NCBI GenBank assembly: GCA_040757055.1
Contig: JBFLXY010000001.1
Coordinates: 248,001-312,000, forward strand
Direction: 5' to 3'
Length of the DNA: 64,000 nucleotides
Source of the DNA: JAJZRJ01 sp040757055
Lineage (GTDB): Bacteria > Desulfobacterota > Desulfobulbia > Desulfobulbales > Desulfurivibrionaceae
Part shown: positions 26,143 to 34,924 of the stretch, in pieces
Numbering within the stretch: the first letter of the stretch is position 1
Layout: the number at the start of each line of letters is the position of its first letter
Made by a program: the position numbers and the translations under genes
The notes under the pieces: generated by a model
What the model was told of the DNA's origin: nothing
What the model saw: the letters and a program-made list of their open reading frames with translations, nothing else
Database searches by the model: none

Positions 26143-26307
26143 AAGTCTCCCCCCACGTCAGACCCCCATCCGCGTCCGGCCCCCCTTGGCGGCAAAGGTT
26201 CCCGCCGGAACAGGTGCGGCGCTTTGCCGCAGCAAGCGGCGGAGAAAGCCCTTGACCTTTTCGCGGTTTTCCGGAAATGATGACTGGAAAGTCTCCCTTT
26301 TCCGGCC

Positions 26308-27261
26308 ATGACCAACGACACCTCCGCCGCAACGAACAAGAAACTTGCCGAGATCTTCGGCAGAATGAACCTCAGCGAACTGCCCGCCATGTCCAACCAC
26401 GTGAGCGAGCTGCTGGTGCTGACCAGAAAATCCCGGGTGACGGCGGGCGAACTGGCCAGGGTCATCCTCAAGGATTTCTCGCTCACCAACAAGGTCCTCC
26501 AGGTGGTGAACTCCGCCTACTACAGCCGCGGGGTGCCGGTCACCACCATCGAGCGGGCGGTGACCGCCCTCGGCATCGAGGTCATCGGCGAACTGGCGGT
26601 CACCGTTTCCCTCATCGAGGAATTCCTCAAGGCCGGCGTTGAAAAAGAAGGGATCAGCAAACTCCTCTCCCTCTCCTTCCTGAGCGCCCACCTGAGCAAA
26701 AACCTTGCCCAGCGCAAGCGCTTGCCGGTGATGCCGGAAGAGGCGTACATCTGCACCCTGCTCCACGATCTCGGCCGGGTAGTCATTTTCATCTACCTGC
26801 CGCACGTCTACCGCCGCATCGACATGGCCGTCCAGGGTGGCAGCACCGAAGAGACCATGAGCCGGCTCATGCTCAAGGGGCTCTCCTTTGCCGAAGTGGG
26901 CATGGAGATCGCCCGCTTCTGGAATTTTTCCGAAACCATCGTCAGATCCATGGCCTCCGCCCCCGAACCGCTGGACAACCAGGCGCCGCCCGAACGCTAC
27001 CTTCAGCATCTGGCGCTCTTCAGCAACCGCTTCACCAGGGAAATCGCGGCCAAACGCCACCCAGCCGCCGTGGCGTTACTCCACGACTACGCTGGCCACT
27101 TCCGGCTGGACGACTGCCACGAACCCCTCGATATCCTCCTCAAAACCAGCGAGATGGCGACCGGCGTCTCGGAAATCATCCGCTACGGCATGACCCGGCT
27201 CAAGATGCGCAGCCGCCTGCTCGGCGCTTTAAGCACCTGCCGCAAGCTGGCGGCAGCCTAG
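26308..27261 (+). CDS. HDOD domain protein, copy 2
   Basis: 317-aa paralogue of the preceding protein and identical in length. It shares LPAMSNHVSELL, VILKDFSLTNKVLQVVNSAY, IERAVTALGIEVIGELA and LLHDLGRVVIFIYLPHVY, and here the HD pair (LLHDLGR) is retained. The tandem arrangement shows a local gene duplication. The 165-bp gap between the copies (26,143-26,307) holds no gene. Confidence 0.88.
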   Translation: MTNDTSAATNKKLAEIFGRMNLSELPAMSNHVSELLVLTRKSRVTAGELARVILKDFSLTNKVLQVVNSAYYSRGVPVTTIERAVTALGIEVIGELAVTVSLIEEFLKAGVEKEGISKLLSLSFLSAHLSKNLAQRKRLPVMPEEAYICTLLHDLGRVVIFIYLPHVYRRIDMAVQGGSTEETMSRLMLKGLSFAEVGMEIARFWNFSETIVRSMASAPEPLDNQAPPERYLQHLALFSNRFTREIAAKRHPAAVALLHDYAGHFRLDDCHEPLDILLKTSEMATGVSEIIRYGMTRLKMRSRLLGALSTCRKLAAA

Positions 27262-27289
27262 CCTTCCCCGCCGGACCGACATTTTCCCC

Positions 27290-27320
27290 TTGACACCATC
27301 ATACCACAGTGTGGTATAGA
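27290..27320 (+). promoter_or_regulatory. Promoter with overlapping 17-bp palindromic operator
   Basis: TTGACA (27,290-27,295) is followed at 17 bases by GGTATA (or at 19 bases by TATAGA). The perfect inverted repeat ATACCACA-G-TGTGGTAT (27,301-27,317) fills the spacer and reaches into the -10. A protein dimer bound here would block RNA polymerase. The next gene encodes an XRE-type HTH protein, so autoregulation of it and the following met operon is likely. Confidence 0.75.
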
Positions 27321-27364
27321 AGGACAAATTGCCCCCCACATATCACAGGGAAAGGAACACGGGA

Positions 27365-27742
27365 ATGGACAGCAAACTCTTTCTCGCCGCACGGAAAAAA
27401 CTGGGCAAGACCCAGAAGGAGATGGCCGAGCTGCTCGGCACTTCGATCAAGGCTGTCCACAGCTACGAGCAGGGATGGCGCTCCATCCCGCCCCATGTGG
27501 AACGCCAGGTCTATTTTCTGCTTTCCCGGGACCGGCTGCTGCATGCCAAGCCGCCCAAGGCCTGCTGGACCATCAAGAAATGCCCGCCTGCCCGCAAGAA
27601 AAAGTGCCCGGCCTGGGAATTCCGCGCCGGCGAACTCTGCTGGTTCATCAACGGCACCATCTGCGAGTGCAAGGCACGGCCGAACTGGCAGGAAAAGATG
27701 GAGGTCTGCAAGCGGTGCGAGGTCCTCGCGCCACTGCTGTAG
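27365..27742 (+). CDS. XRE-type HTH regulator with Cys/Trp-rich C-terminal (two-CW-like) domain
   Basis: 125-aa protein. Residues 5-55 form a helix-turn-helix (LGKTQKEMAELLGTSIKAVHSYEQG). The C-terminal part has eight cysteines (67, 73, 81, 92, 100, 102, 115, 118) with adjacent aromatic residues (CWTIKKCP, CPAWEF, LCWFINGTICEC, CKRCEV). This suggests a zinc or iron-sulfur site and resembles the two-CW domain found in anaerobes. The ATG at 27365 follows AAAGGA; an earlier in-frame codon would only add residues overlapping the leader. It heads the metY-metX-metW-cysK operon and probably binds the palindrome in its own promoter. Its ligand is unknown. Confidence 0.75.
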   Translation: MDSKLFLAARKKLGKTQKEMAELLGTSIKAVHSYEQGWRSIPPHVERQVYFLLSRDRLLHAKPPKACWTIKKCPPARKKKCPAWEFRAGELCWFINGTICECKARPNWQEKMEVCKRCEVLAPLL

Positions 27743-27793
27743 CCATTCCCGTTCCCGACAACCGCTGCCGATCACACACATCCCGGGGGCTTC

Positions 27794-29062
27794 ATGGGCG
27801 CAACCAACGATCACGCATTCGACACGCGGGTGATCCATCTCGGCATCCATCCGGACGAGTGGCAGGGGGCGACCCTGCCGCCCATCTTTCAGTCCAGTGC
27901 CCACCGGCACGAAACTGCCGAAGACCTGAGCCGCACCTTTGGCGGCCAGCAGGACGCCCACATCTACATGCGGCTCACCAACCCCACCAACCGGGCACTG
28001 GAGGAGAAACTCACCGCGCTGGAAGGCGGAAAAGGCGCGGTGGCAGTCTCCTCGGGCATGGCCGCCATCACCAATGCCGCTCTCGCGCTGCTCCGGGCCG
28101 GCGATGAATTCGTCACCGGCAATTCCCTCTTCATGTCCACCTATCTGCTCTTTGCCCGGGTCTTTGCCAAGTACGGCATCACCGCCCGCTTCGTCGACCC
28201 GCGCGACCCCGCCGCCGTTGCCGGGGCCGTCACCGACAAGAGCCGCTTCGTCTATGTCGAGACCATCGGCAACCCCAAAATGGACGTACCCGATCTCGCC
28301 CGACTGGCGACCCTGGCCCACGATCACGGCCTGCCGCTCCTGGTGGACAACACCATGGCCACCCCCTGGCTCTGCCGGCCCATCGAACTGGGGGCGGACG
28401 TGGTGGTCCACTCCACCACCAAGTACCTGAGCGGCCACGGCAACGCCACCGGCGGGGTGATCATCGACAGCGGCACCTTCGACTGGGCGGCGCATCCGGA
28501 GCGCTTTGCCGACTTCGCCCCCTTCATCGAACGCAAGGGTCCGCTCGCCTACCGGGACCGGGTATGGCGCGAGATGCACATCAACTTCGGCACCACCATG
28601 GCACCCTTCCACTCCTACCTCGCCATGCTGGGGCTCGACACCCTGGCGTTGCGCATGGAACGGCACGCAGCCAACACCCTGGCCGTGGCCCAATTCCTCA
28701 GCCACCACCCCAAGGTGCGCTGGGTCAACTACCCCGGCCTGGCCAACCACCCGGATCACGCCCTGGCTGCCGGTCAATTCGGCAACAGGGGCTTCGGAGG
28801 ACTCCTCACCTTCGGCCTGGCCGATCAGGCCGCGTGCTTCGCCTGCATCAACAATCTGAAGCTCATTTACCACCTCGCCAACCTGGGCGACTGCAAGAGC
28901 CTCATCATCCACCCCTACTCCTCGCAGTATCTCTCCTTCACCGAGGAGAACCGGCGGGAACTGGCCATCACCCCCGACCTGCTGCGCCTCTCGGTGGGGA
29001 TCGAGGCGGTGGCCGACATCATCGCCGATCTCGACCAGGCCCTGACGCACGTGCCCGCATGA
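27794..29062 (+). CDS. metY: O-acetylhomoserine sulfhydrylase (MetY-type, Cys/Met PLP family)
   Basis: 422-aa PLP enzyme that makes homocysteine from O-acetylhomoserine and sulfide (or a related gamma-replacement). Motifs: TLPPIFQSSAHRHET, IYMRLTNPTNRALEEKLTALE, AVSSGMAAI, YVETIGNPKMDVPD, LVDNTMATPW, and the PLP lysine in HSTTKYLSGHG. LGDCKSLIIHP near the end is typical of MetY. Length fits MetY better than cystathionine gamma-synthase (about 385 aa). metX starts within its stop codon (ATGA). Confidence 0.9.
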   Translation: MGATNDHAFDTRVIHLGIHPDEWQGATLPPIFQSSAHRHETAEDLSRTFGGQQDAHIYMRLTNPTNRALEEKLTALEGGKGAVAVSSGMAAITNAALALLRAGDEFVTGNSLFMSTYLLFARVFAKYGITARFVDPRDPAAVAGAVTDKSRFVYVETIGNPKMDVPDLARLATLAHDHGLPLLVDNTMATPWLCRPIELGADVVVHSTTKYLSGHGNATGGVIIDSGTFDWAAHPERFADFAPFIERKGPLAYRDRVWREMHINFGTTMAPFHSYLAMLGLDTLALRMERHAANTLAVAQFLSHHPKVRWVNYPGLANHPDHALAAGQFGNRGFGGLLTFGLADQAACFACINNLKLIYHLANLGDCKSLIIHPYSSQYLSFTEENRRELAITPDLLRLSVGIEAVADIIADLDQALTHVPA

Positions 29063-30237
29063 GCGAGTACACCGGCCGCGACCAAGGCGGGCTTTCCGTC
29101 GGCATCGTTGCCCGGCAGACCCATACCTTTGCTGAACCGCCCTCGCCACCGCTGCGCCTTGAAAGTGGAGCAACCTTAAGCCCGGTCACCCTGGCCTACG
29201 AGACCTATGGCACCCTGAACGCCGAAAAGTCGAACGCCATCCTCATCCTCCATGCCCTTTCCGGCGACGCCCACGTGGCGGGCTACCACCGGCAGGAGGA
29301 TACCAAGCCGGGCTGGTGGGAATCCATGGTGGGGCCGGGCAAGGGCATCGACACCGACCGCTATTTCGTGATCTGCTCGAACATCCTGGGCAGCTGCATG
29401 GGCTCCACCGGCCCCTGCGCCACCAATCCGCAGACCGGCAGGCCCTATGGCCTCGATTTTCCGGTGGTCACCATCGGCGACATGGTGGAGGCGCAACGAG
29501 CGCTCATCGACCATCTCGGCATCCCGAAGCTCCTGGCGGTGGTCGGCGGCTCCGTGGGCGGCATGCAGGTACTGGAATGGACGGTGCGCTTCCCTGAGCG
29601 GGTGACGGCGGCCATCCCCCTTGCCACCACCATGCGCCACTCGGCCCTTTCCATCGCCTTCAACGAGATCGCCCGCCAGGCGATCATGGCCGACCCCAAA
29701 TGGCGGGGGGGGCATTACCACGGCGACGCCACCCCTGCCACCGGCCTTGCCGTGGCCCGGATGATCGGCCATGTCACCTACCTCTCCGACGAGGCCATGC
29801 GCCGCAAATTCGGCCGGAGGCTCCAGAACAGGGAGGACTTTTCCTTCCATTTCGACGCGGAATTCCAGGTGGAGAGCTACCTGCGCCACCAGGGGAGCAA
29901 GTTCGTGGAACGCTTCGACGCCAATTCCTTTCTCTACATCACCAAGGCGGCAGACTACTTCGACCTCGAACACCGGGGCGGCAGCAACTCGGCGGTGGAG
30001 ACCTTCAGCCGGGCCATGGCCAAGTTCCTGGTGGTTTCCTTCACCTCGGACTGGCTCTACCCCACCTACCAGTCGCGGGAGATCGTGCGGGCGCTGAAGA
30101 AAAACGGCCTCGACGTGAGCTTCTGCGAGATCGCGGCGGACTGCGGCCACGACGCCTTCCTCATTCCCAATGCACGGCTTTCCGCCCTCATTGCCGGCTT
30201 TCTCGACCGGGTGACCCATGAAGCCGGCAGCCACTGA
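29059..30237 (+). CDS. metX: Homoserine O-acetyltransferase (MetX)
   Basis: 392-aa alpha/beta-hydrolase-fold acyltransferase that activates homoserine for MetY. The nucleophile elbow is VVGGSVGGMQVLEW (catalytic Ser), the acid is in FTSDWLYPT and the base in CGHDAFL. LILHALSGDAHVAG and GSTGPCATNP are conserved family segments. The ATG at 29059 overlaps the metY stop by four bases. Whether acetyl- or succinyl-CoA is used cannot be read directly, but pairing with metY favours acetyl. Confidence 0.93.
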   Translation: MSEYTGRDQGGLSVGIVARQTHTFAEPPSPPLRLESGATLSPVTLAYETYGTLNAEKSNAILILHALSGDAHVAGYHRQEDTKPGWWESMVGPGKGIDTDRYFVICSNILGSCMGSTGPCATNPQTGRPYGLDFPVVTIGDMVEAQRALIDHLGIPKLLAVVGGSVGGMQVLEWTVRFPERVTAAIPLATTMRHSALSIAFNEIARQAIMADPKWRGGHYHGDATPATGLAVARMIGHVTYLSDEAMRRKFGRRLQNREDFSFHFDAEFQVESYLRHQGSKFVERFDANSFLYITKAADYFDLEHRGGSNSAVETFSRAMAKFLVVSFTSDWLYPTYQSREIVRALKKNGLDVSFCEIAADCGHDAFLIPNARLSALIAGFLDRVTHEAGSH

Positions 30238-30844
30238 ACTTGCCCGCTACGATCTCCGGATCATCGCCTCCTGGATCGAACCGGGCAGCCGGGTACTCGA
30301 TCTCGGCTGCGGCGAGGGCGACCTCCTCCTCCATCTCAAAAACACCAGGGGGGTGCTGGGCACCGGCATCGAAAAACGGGAAGAAAAGGTGGCCGCGGCG
30401 CTCGCCAAGGGGCTCACCGTGCTCCAGGGCGACATCCGCGAGGAGGTGGCTGATTACGCCGAAAACACCTTCGACTACGTCATCGTCAGCCAGACCCTGC
30501 AGCAGGTCTACGCGCCGGTGGAACTCATCGCCACCCTGCTTGCCATCGGCCGCGCCGTGGTGGTGAGCTTCCCCAACTTCAGCCACTGGAAGAACCGACT
30601 GCAACTCCTCGTAAAGGGCCAGGCGCCGCGCTCGCCGCAACTGCCTTATGAATGGTACGACACCCCCAACATCCGGGTCATCACCATCCGCGACTTCCGG
30701 CGCTTCACCCGCACCGTGGGCTGCGCCATCCTGCGGGAGACGGCGATCAACACCCACCAGCACGACCGCCACGGCACCATTGTCCGCTTCCTGCCCAATC
30801 TCCGCGCCACCTACGGCATCTTTCTCATCGGCCGCCACCAATAA
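30218..30844 (+). CDS. metW: Methionine biosynthesis protein MetW
   Basis: 208-aa SAM-methyltransferase-fold protein with motif I VLDLGCGEGDLLLHL (about 26-40), FDYVIVSQTLQQV and PNFSHWKNRLQLL, all typical of MetW. MetW partners MetX in many proteobacteria and is needed for acetyl-homoserine formation. The ATG lies 20 bases inside the metX end, indicating coupling. Length is standard (about 195-210 aa). Confidence 0.92.
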   Translation: MKPAATELARYDLRIIASWIEPGSRVLDLGCGEGDLLLHLKNTRGVLGTGIEKREEKVAAALAKGLTVLQGDIREEVADYAENTFDYVIVSQTLQQVYAPVELIATLLAIGRAVVVSFPNFSHWKNRLQLLVKGQAPRSPQLPYEWYDTPNIRVITIRDFRRFTRTVGCAILRETAINTHQHDRHGTIVRFLPNLRATYGIFLIGRHQ

Positions 30845-30857
30845 GGAGGAACCCGCC

Positions 30858-31784
30858 ATGACAGGAATCACACGGGACATCACCGGGATCGTGGGCGCCA
30901 CCCCGCTGCTGCGCCTCAACCGGCTGGGCCGGGAACCGGGGACCGAGGTGCTGGTCAAGCTCGAGTCTCGGAATCCGCTGGGCAGCGTCAAGGACCGCAT
31001 CGGCAGGGCGATGATCGTCGCCGCCGAAGAGGCGGGGAAGATCACCCCGGCCACCACCATCATCGAACCCACCAGCGGCAACACCGGCATCGCCCTGGCC
31101 TTCATCTGCGCGGCCAGGGGCTACCGCCTCGTCCTCACCATGCCGGAAACCATGAGCCTGGAGCGCCGGGCGCTGCTCAAGCACCTGGGCGCCGAACTGG
31201 TGCTCACCTCCGGAGCCGAGGGGATGCGGGGGGCGATTGCCAGGGCGGAGGAACTGGCAGCCGCGACGGCCGACTCCTTCATGCCCAACCAGTTCTCCAA
31301 CCCCGCCAACCCGGAGATCCACCGCCGCACCACCGCCGAGGAGCTATGGCAGGATACCGGGGGAAAGATCGATATCTTCGTGGCCGGCGTGGGCACCGGC
31401 GGCACCATCACGGGAGTGGGCGAAGTGATCAAGGGACGCAAGCCCGGGTTTCGCGCCGTTGCGGTGGAACCGGCCGACTCGCCCGTACTTTCCGGCGGCA
31501 AGCCGGGACCACACAAGATTCAGGGCATCGGCGCCGGTTTCGTGCCGCAGGTATTGAACACCGGCATCATCGACGAGATCGTCACCGTCAGGAACGAGGA
31601 GGCATTTGCCATGGCCCGGCGGCTGGCCAGGGAGGAGGGGCTGCTCTGCGGCATCTCCTCCGGGGCCAATGTCCAGGCCGCCCTTGCCATGGCCAGCCGG
31701 CCGGAAAACAGGGGAAAGCAGATCGTCACCGTGGTCTGCGACACCGGCGAGCGTTATCTCTCCACCGATCTTTTTCTCAAGTAA
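30858..31784 (+). CDS. cysK: Cysteine synthase / O-acetylserine sulfhydrylase (CysK family)
   Basis: 308-aa PLP enzyme that converts O-acetylserine and sulfide to cysteine. The PLP Lys lies in NPLGSVKDRIG (about 38-48). The substrate loop is EPTSGNTGIALAF, the phosphate-binding loop is GVGTGGTITGVG and the C-terminal Ser motif is CGISSGANVQAA. The strong ribosome site AAGGAGG precedes the ATG. In this operon it supplies the other sulfide-assimilation branch beside MetY. Cystathionine beta-synthase activity is possible but lacks contextual support. Confidence 0.9.
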   Translation: MTGITRDITGIVGATPLLRLNRLGREPGTEVLVKLESRNPLGSVKDRIGRAMIVAAEEAGKITPATTIIEPTSGNTGIALAFICAARGYRLVLTMPETMSLERRALLKHLGAELVLTSGAEGMRGAIARAEELAAATADSFMPNQFSNPANPEIHRRTTAEELWQDTGGKIDIFVAGVGTGGTITGVGEVIKGRKPGFRAVAVEPADSPVLSGGKPGPHKIQGIGAGFVPQVLNTGIIDEIVTVRNEEAFAMARRLAREEGLLCGISSGANVQAALAMASRPENRGKQIVTVVCDTGERYLSTDLFLK

Positions 31785-31804
31785 ACGGCAACCCGGAGAA
31801 CGCC

Positions 31805-32242
31805 ATGGGAACCATCGTCTCGCTCAACGTCAGCACCACCACCGGCACCGGCAAGACGCCGGTGGAATCAATCGCCGTCCGTTGCGACCACGGCATGGAG
31901 GGCGATGCCCACGCCCGGAACTGGCACCGGCAGCTCAGCCTGCTGGCCTTGGAAAGCATCGACAAGATGAGGGAGAAGGGGCTGGAACTGGTGCCCGGCA
32001 ATTTTGCCGAAAACATCACCACCCAGGGGCTGGCCCTCAGCACCCTGCCGGTGGGAACCCGCCTTGTAAGCGGCGAAGTGGAACTGGAGATCACCCAGAT
32101 CGGCAAAAAATGCCACGCCAAATGCAACATCTTCAGCCAGGTGGGCGACTGCATCATGCCCCGCGAGGGGGTGTTCGCCAAGGTGATCCGCGAAGGGATC
32201 TTGCATCGAGGAGCGGAGATCGCCATCAGGGAAGCGACCTGA
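31805..32242 (+). CDS. MOSC domain protein
   Basis: 145-aa stand-alone MOSC (molybdenum cofactor sulfurase C-terminal) domain. It contains HGMEGDAHA near residues 29-37, PGNFAENITTQGL, and the conserved Cys segment KKCHAKCNIF followed by PREGVFAKVI. Such small proteins are thought to handle sulfur or molybdenum cofactor; its exact role is unknown. GGAG sits 7 bases before the ATG, 20 bases after cysK, so it is likely the last gene of the sulfur operon. Confidence 0.88.
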   Translation: MGTIVSLNVSTTTGTGKTPVESIAVRCDHGMEGDAHARNWHRQLSLLALESIDKMREKGLELVPGNFAENITTQGLALSTLPVGTRLVSGEVELEITQIGKKCHAKCNIFSQVGDCIMPREGVFAKVIREGILHRGAEIAIREAT

Positions 32243-32253
32243 GTCTCCTTGCG

Positions 32254-32970
32254 TTACAGGTCGCAGAGAATCCCCTGCTCATGCAGCCGCCGGCGGCGGT
32301 CGCGGTAATCGGGCAGCACCGCCGCCACCAGAACCCAGAAGGCCGGGGAATGGTCGCGCCGCTTCAGATGGCAGAGTTCGTGCACCACCACGTATTCGAT
32401 GAGCTCCGGCGGGGCCATGATGAGCCGCCAGGCAAAGTTGAGCCGGCCGTTGGCGCCACAGCTTCCCCACCGCCTTCTCGCGCCGGTGATGGAAAAGAAT
32501 GGCGGAGATACCCCGAGGATGGCGCTGTAACGTTCAACCAGGCCGGCAATCATTCTCCGGGCGGCAACCCGGTAGAAAGCGACAAGGGCCGCCCTGATCG
32601 CGGCTTCACGCCCCGCCTCCGGCAAGGGCGGCAGGGCGACCGCCAGCTCATCGCCACGGACGCACGCGCGCTGCCCCGGGTGTCCGCCCTGTTCCACCGC
32701 CAGCCGCTTGACCTCGCCCAAGAACGGCAGTTCGCTGCCCGGCCCGAGGAGCGGGGCTGCCGGTACCGGCGGCAGAGCCGACAGCCTCTTCCGCAGCCAG
32801 GGAAGAGACCGGCTGAGCCCCTCGTGGATGTCCTTGTCGCTCAAGGTTCGCGGCGCCCGCACGACCACCTCGTGGCGACAGGTGAGCTCGATGCCGATGC
32901 TCCGTTTCCGCCCGGTGCGCCGGATGATGAGCGGCAACGACCGCTCGTCCACCGCGATGGTCCGGTTCAC
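32254..32970 (-). CDS. YgjP-like metallopeptidase (DUF45, SprT-related)
   Basis: 238-aa protein with a zinc-protease motif VVHELCHLKRRDHSPAFW (HExxH plus a downstream His) near residues 185-202. RRRWGSCGANGRLNFAWRL, the conserved UPF/DUF45 signature, precedes it. The GTG at 32970 was preferred because GGGGAGG lies 5-6 bases upstream; an ATG at 33066 would add 32 residues without family resemblance. It converges on the MOSC gene with an 11-base gap. Its substrate is unknown. Confidence 0.85.
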   Translation of the reverse strand: MNRTIAVDERSLPLIIRRTGRKRSIGIELTCRHEVVVRAPRTLSDKDIHEGLSRSLPWLRKRLSALPPVPAAPLLGPGSELPFLGEVKRLAVEQGGHPGQRACVRGDELAVALPPLPEAGREAAIRAALVAFYRVAARRMIAGLVERYSAILGVSPPFFSITGARRRWGSCGANGRLNFAWRLIMAPPELIEYVVVHELCHLKRRDHSPAFWVLVAAVLPDYRDRRRRLHEQGILCDL

Positions 32971-33157
32971 CCGCGCCTCCCCGGCCGGCGCCCGGCGCTC
33001 ATACCGCAACAACCATTTGACAAAACCCCCTCCATCATTTAGAACCCCTCCAGAAAAATAAATCAACCTTCACGGGAACGCGACATTTTTCCACCGCCCC
33101 TGCCGCACGGTTTTCATAACCGGCCTGTCCGCGGGTTCGCCGCTCCCCCCTGACACG

Positions 33158-34888
33158 ATGCACACCAGAAAACTGATCAAAAAACTCCTGCAACTGACCA
33201 AGCCCTACCGGGGGCAGATGGTGGTGGCCACCATCTGCATGGCCCTGGTCTCCGGCCTGGCCTCGGCCCAGGCCTACATGATCAAGCCGCTGCTCGATGA
33301 AATCTTCGTCAAGAAGGATGAGGGGATGCTCAATCTCTTCCCCCTGATCCTCATCGGGGTCTTTCTCCTCAAAGGGGTCTTCAACTACCTCTCGGTCTCG
33401 ATCCTCGACACCGTGGGCCAGAAGATCATCCGGGACATCCGCACCAGGATCTTCGTCCACATCCACTCGCTGCCCATCTCCTTTTTCCACAACACCCCCA
33501 CCGGCGAACTCATCGCCCGGGTGATCAACGACTCCGCCCTCATCCAGATCGCGGTCTCCCGCGCCCTGGTCGGGGTCTTCAAGGACCTCATCCAGGTCAT
33601 CGGCCTGGTGGGCGTGATCTTCTACCTCAACTGGAAACTGGCCCTGGCCTCCTTTGTCTTCCTGCCCCTCGCCTTCATCCCGGTGGCCCACTTCAGCCGC
33701 AAGTTCCGCAAGCTCTCCACCACCAACCAGCAGACCGTGGCCCAGATCACCAACCTCATGCACGAGACCATCACCGGCCACCGCATCGTCAAGGCCTTCG
33801 GCATGGAGCGGTACGAGGCCAAGCGCTTTAGCGAGACGGTGAACCGGCTCTTTGGCGTCATCGTCAAGGATATCCGCATGAACAGCCTGCAGTCGCCCAT
33901 GATGGAGTTCCTGGGCGGCCTCGGCATCACCGCCATCATCTGGTACGGCGGCCATCAGGTGATCTCCGGCCAATCCACCCCCGGCATCTTCTTCTCCTTC
34001 ATCACCTCGCTCATCATGATCTACAACCCGATCAAGGGGGTGAGCAACATCAACAGCCCGGTGCAGCAGGGACTCGCTGCGGCGGAACGCATCTTCACCC
34101 TGCTCGACACCAGGCCCGCAATCCAGGACAAGCCCGGCGCCATGGCCCTGCCGCCCTTCCGGGAGGCCATCGCCTTCAACAACGTCACCTTCAGCTACGA
34201 CGGCAAGCGTCCGGTATTGCAAGGGATCAACCTGCGGGTGCGCCGCGGCGAGGTGATCGCCCTGGTCGGCACCAGCGGCGGCGGCAAGACCTCCCTGGTC
34301 AACCTCATCCCCCGCTTCTTCGACGTGGATTCCGGGTCGCTGACCATCGACGGCCACGACGTGCGGGATGTGACCCAGAAATCCCTGCGCGAGCAGATCG
34401 CCATCGTCTCCCAGCAGACGATCCTCTTCAACGACACCATCAAGAACAACATCGCCTACGGCGACCCGGACCGCCCCGTGGAGGAGATCGTCGCGGCGGC
34501 GCGCGCGGCCCATGCCCTTGATTTTATCAATGCATTTCCCGATGGATTTGATACCCTGATCGGTGAGTCCGGGGCGCGCCTGTCCGGCGGACAGCAGCAG
34601 CGCCTCTCCATTGCCCGGGCGATCCTGAAAAACGCGCCGATCCTCATCCTGGACGAGGCCACCTCGGCGCTGGACACCGAATCGGAACGGGAGGTGCAGA
34701 CGGCCTTGGAGAACCTGATGCAGAACCGCACCACCTTTGTCATCGCCCACCGCCTCTCCACCATCCGCAACGCGGACCGGATCATCGTCATCCAGGATGG
34801 CCGGATCGTGGAGGAGGGGAAACACGAGGAACTGCTGGCAGCCAATGGCGCCTATACGACCCTGCACTCCATGCAGTTTTCCCATTGA
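33158..34888 (+). CDS. msbA: Lipid A export ABC transporter MsbA
   Basis: 576-aa half-transporter. Six membrane helices in the first 310 residues are followed by the ATPase with Walker A LVGTSGGGKTSLVNL, Q-loop AIVSQQTILFNDT, signature LSGGQQQRLSIARAIL and Walker B ILILDEATSALD, H-loop IAHRLST. MsbA flips lipid A-core across the inner membrane, and its place at the head of the polysaccharide locus fits. The gap to the next gene is 36 bases, suggesting cotranscription. Confidence 0.92.
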   Translation: MHTRKLIKKLLQLTKPYRGQMVVATICMALVSGLASAQAYMIKPLLDEIFVKKDEGMLNLFPLILIGVFLLKGVFNYLSVSILDTVGQKIIRDIRTRIFVHIHSLPISFFHNTPTGELIARVINDSALIQIAVSRALVGVFKDLIQVIGLVGVIFYLNWKLALASFVFLPLAFIPVAHFSRKFRKLSTTNQQTVAQITNLMHETITGHRIVKAFGMERYEAKRFSETVNRLFGVIVKDIRMNSLQSPMMEFLGGLGITAIIWYGGHQVISGQSTPGIFFSFITSLIMIYNPIKGVSNINSPVQQGLAAAERIFTLLDTRPAIQDKPGAMALPPFREAIAFNNVTFSYDGKRPVLQGINLRVRRGEVIALVGTSGGGKTSLVNLIPRFFDVDSGSLTIDGHDVRDVTQKSLREQIAIVSQQTILFNDTIKNNIAYGDPDRPVEEIVAAARAAHALDFINAFPDGFDTLIGESGARLSGGQQQRLSIARAILKNAPILILDEATSALDTESEREVQTALENLMQNRTTFVIAHRLSTIRNADRIIVIQDGRIVEEGKHEELLAANGAYTTLHSMQFSH

Positions 34889-34924
34889 ACAGACTTCTCA
34901 CCCCAAGGACACCAAGGGAACACC

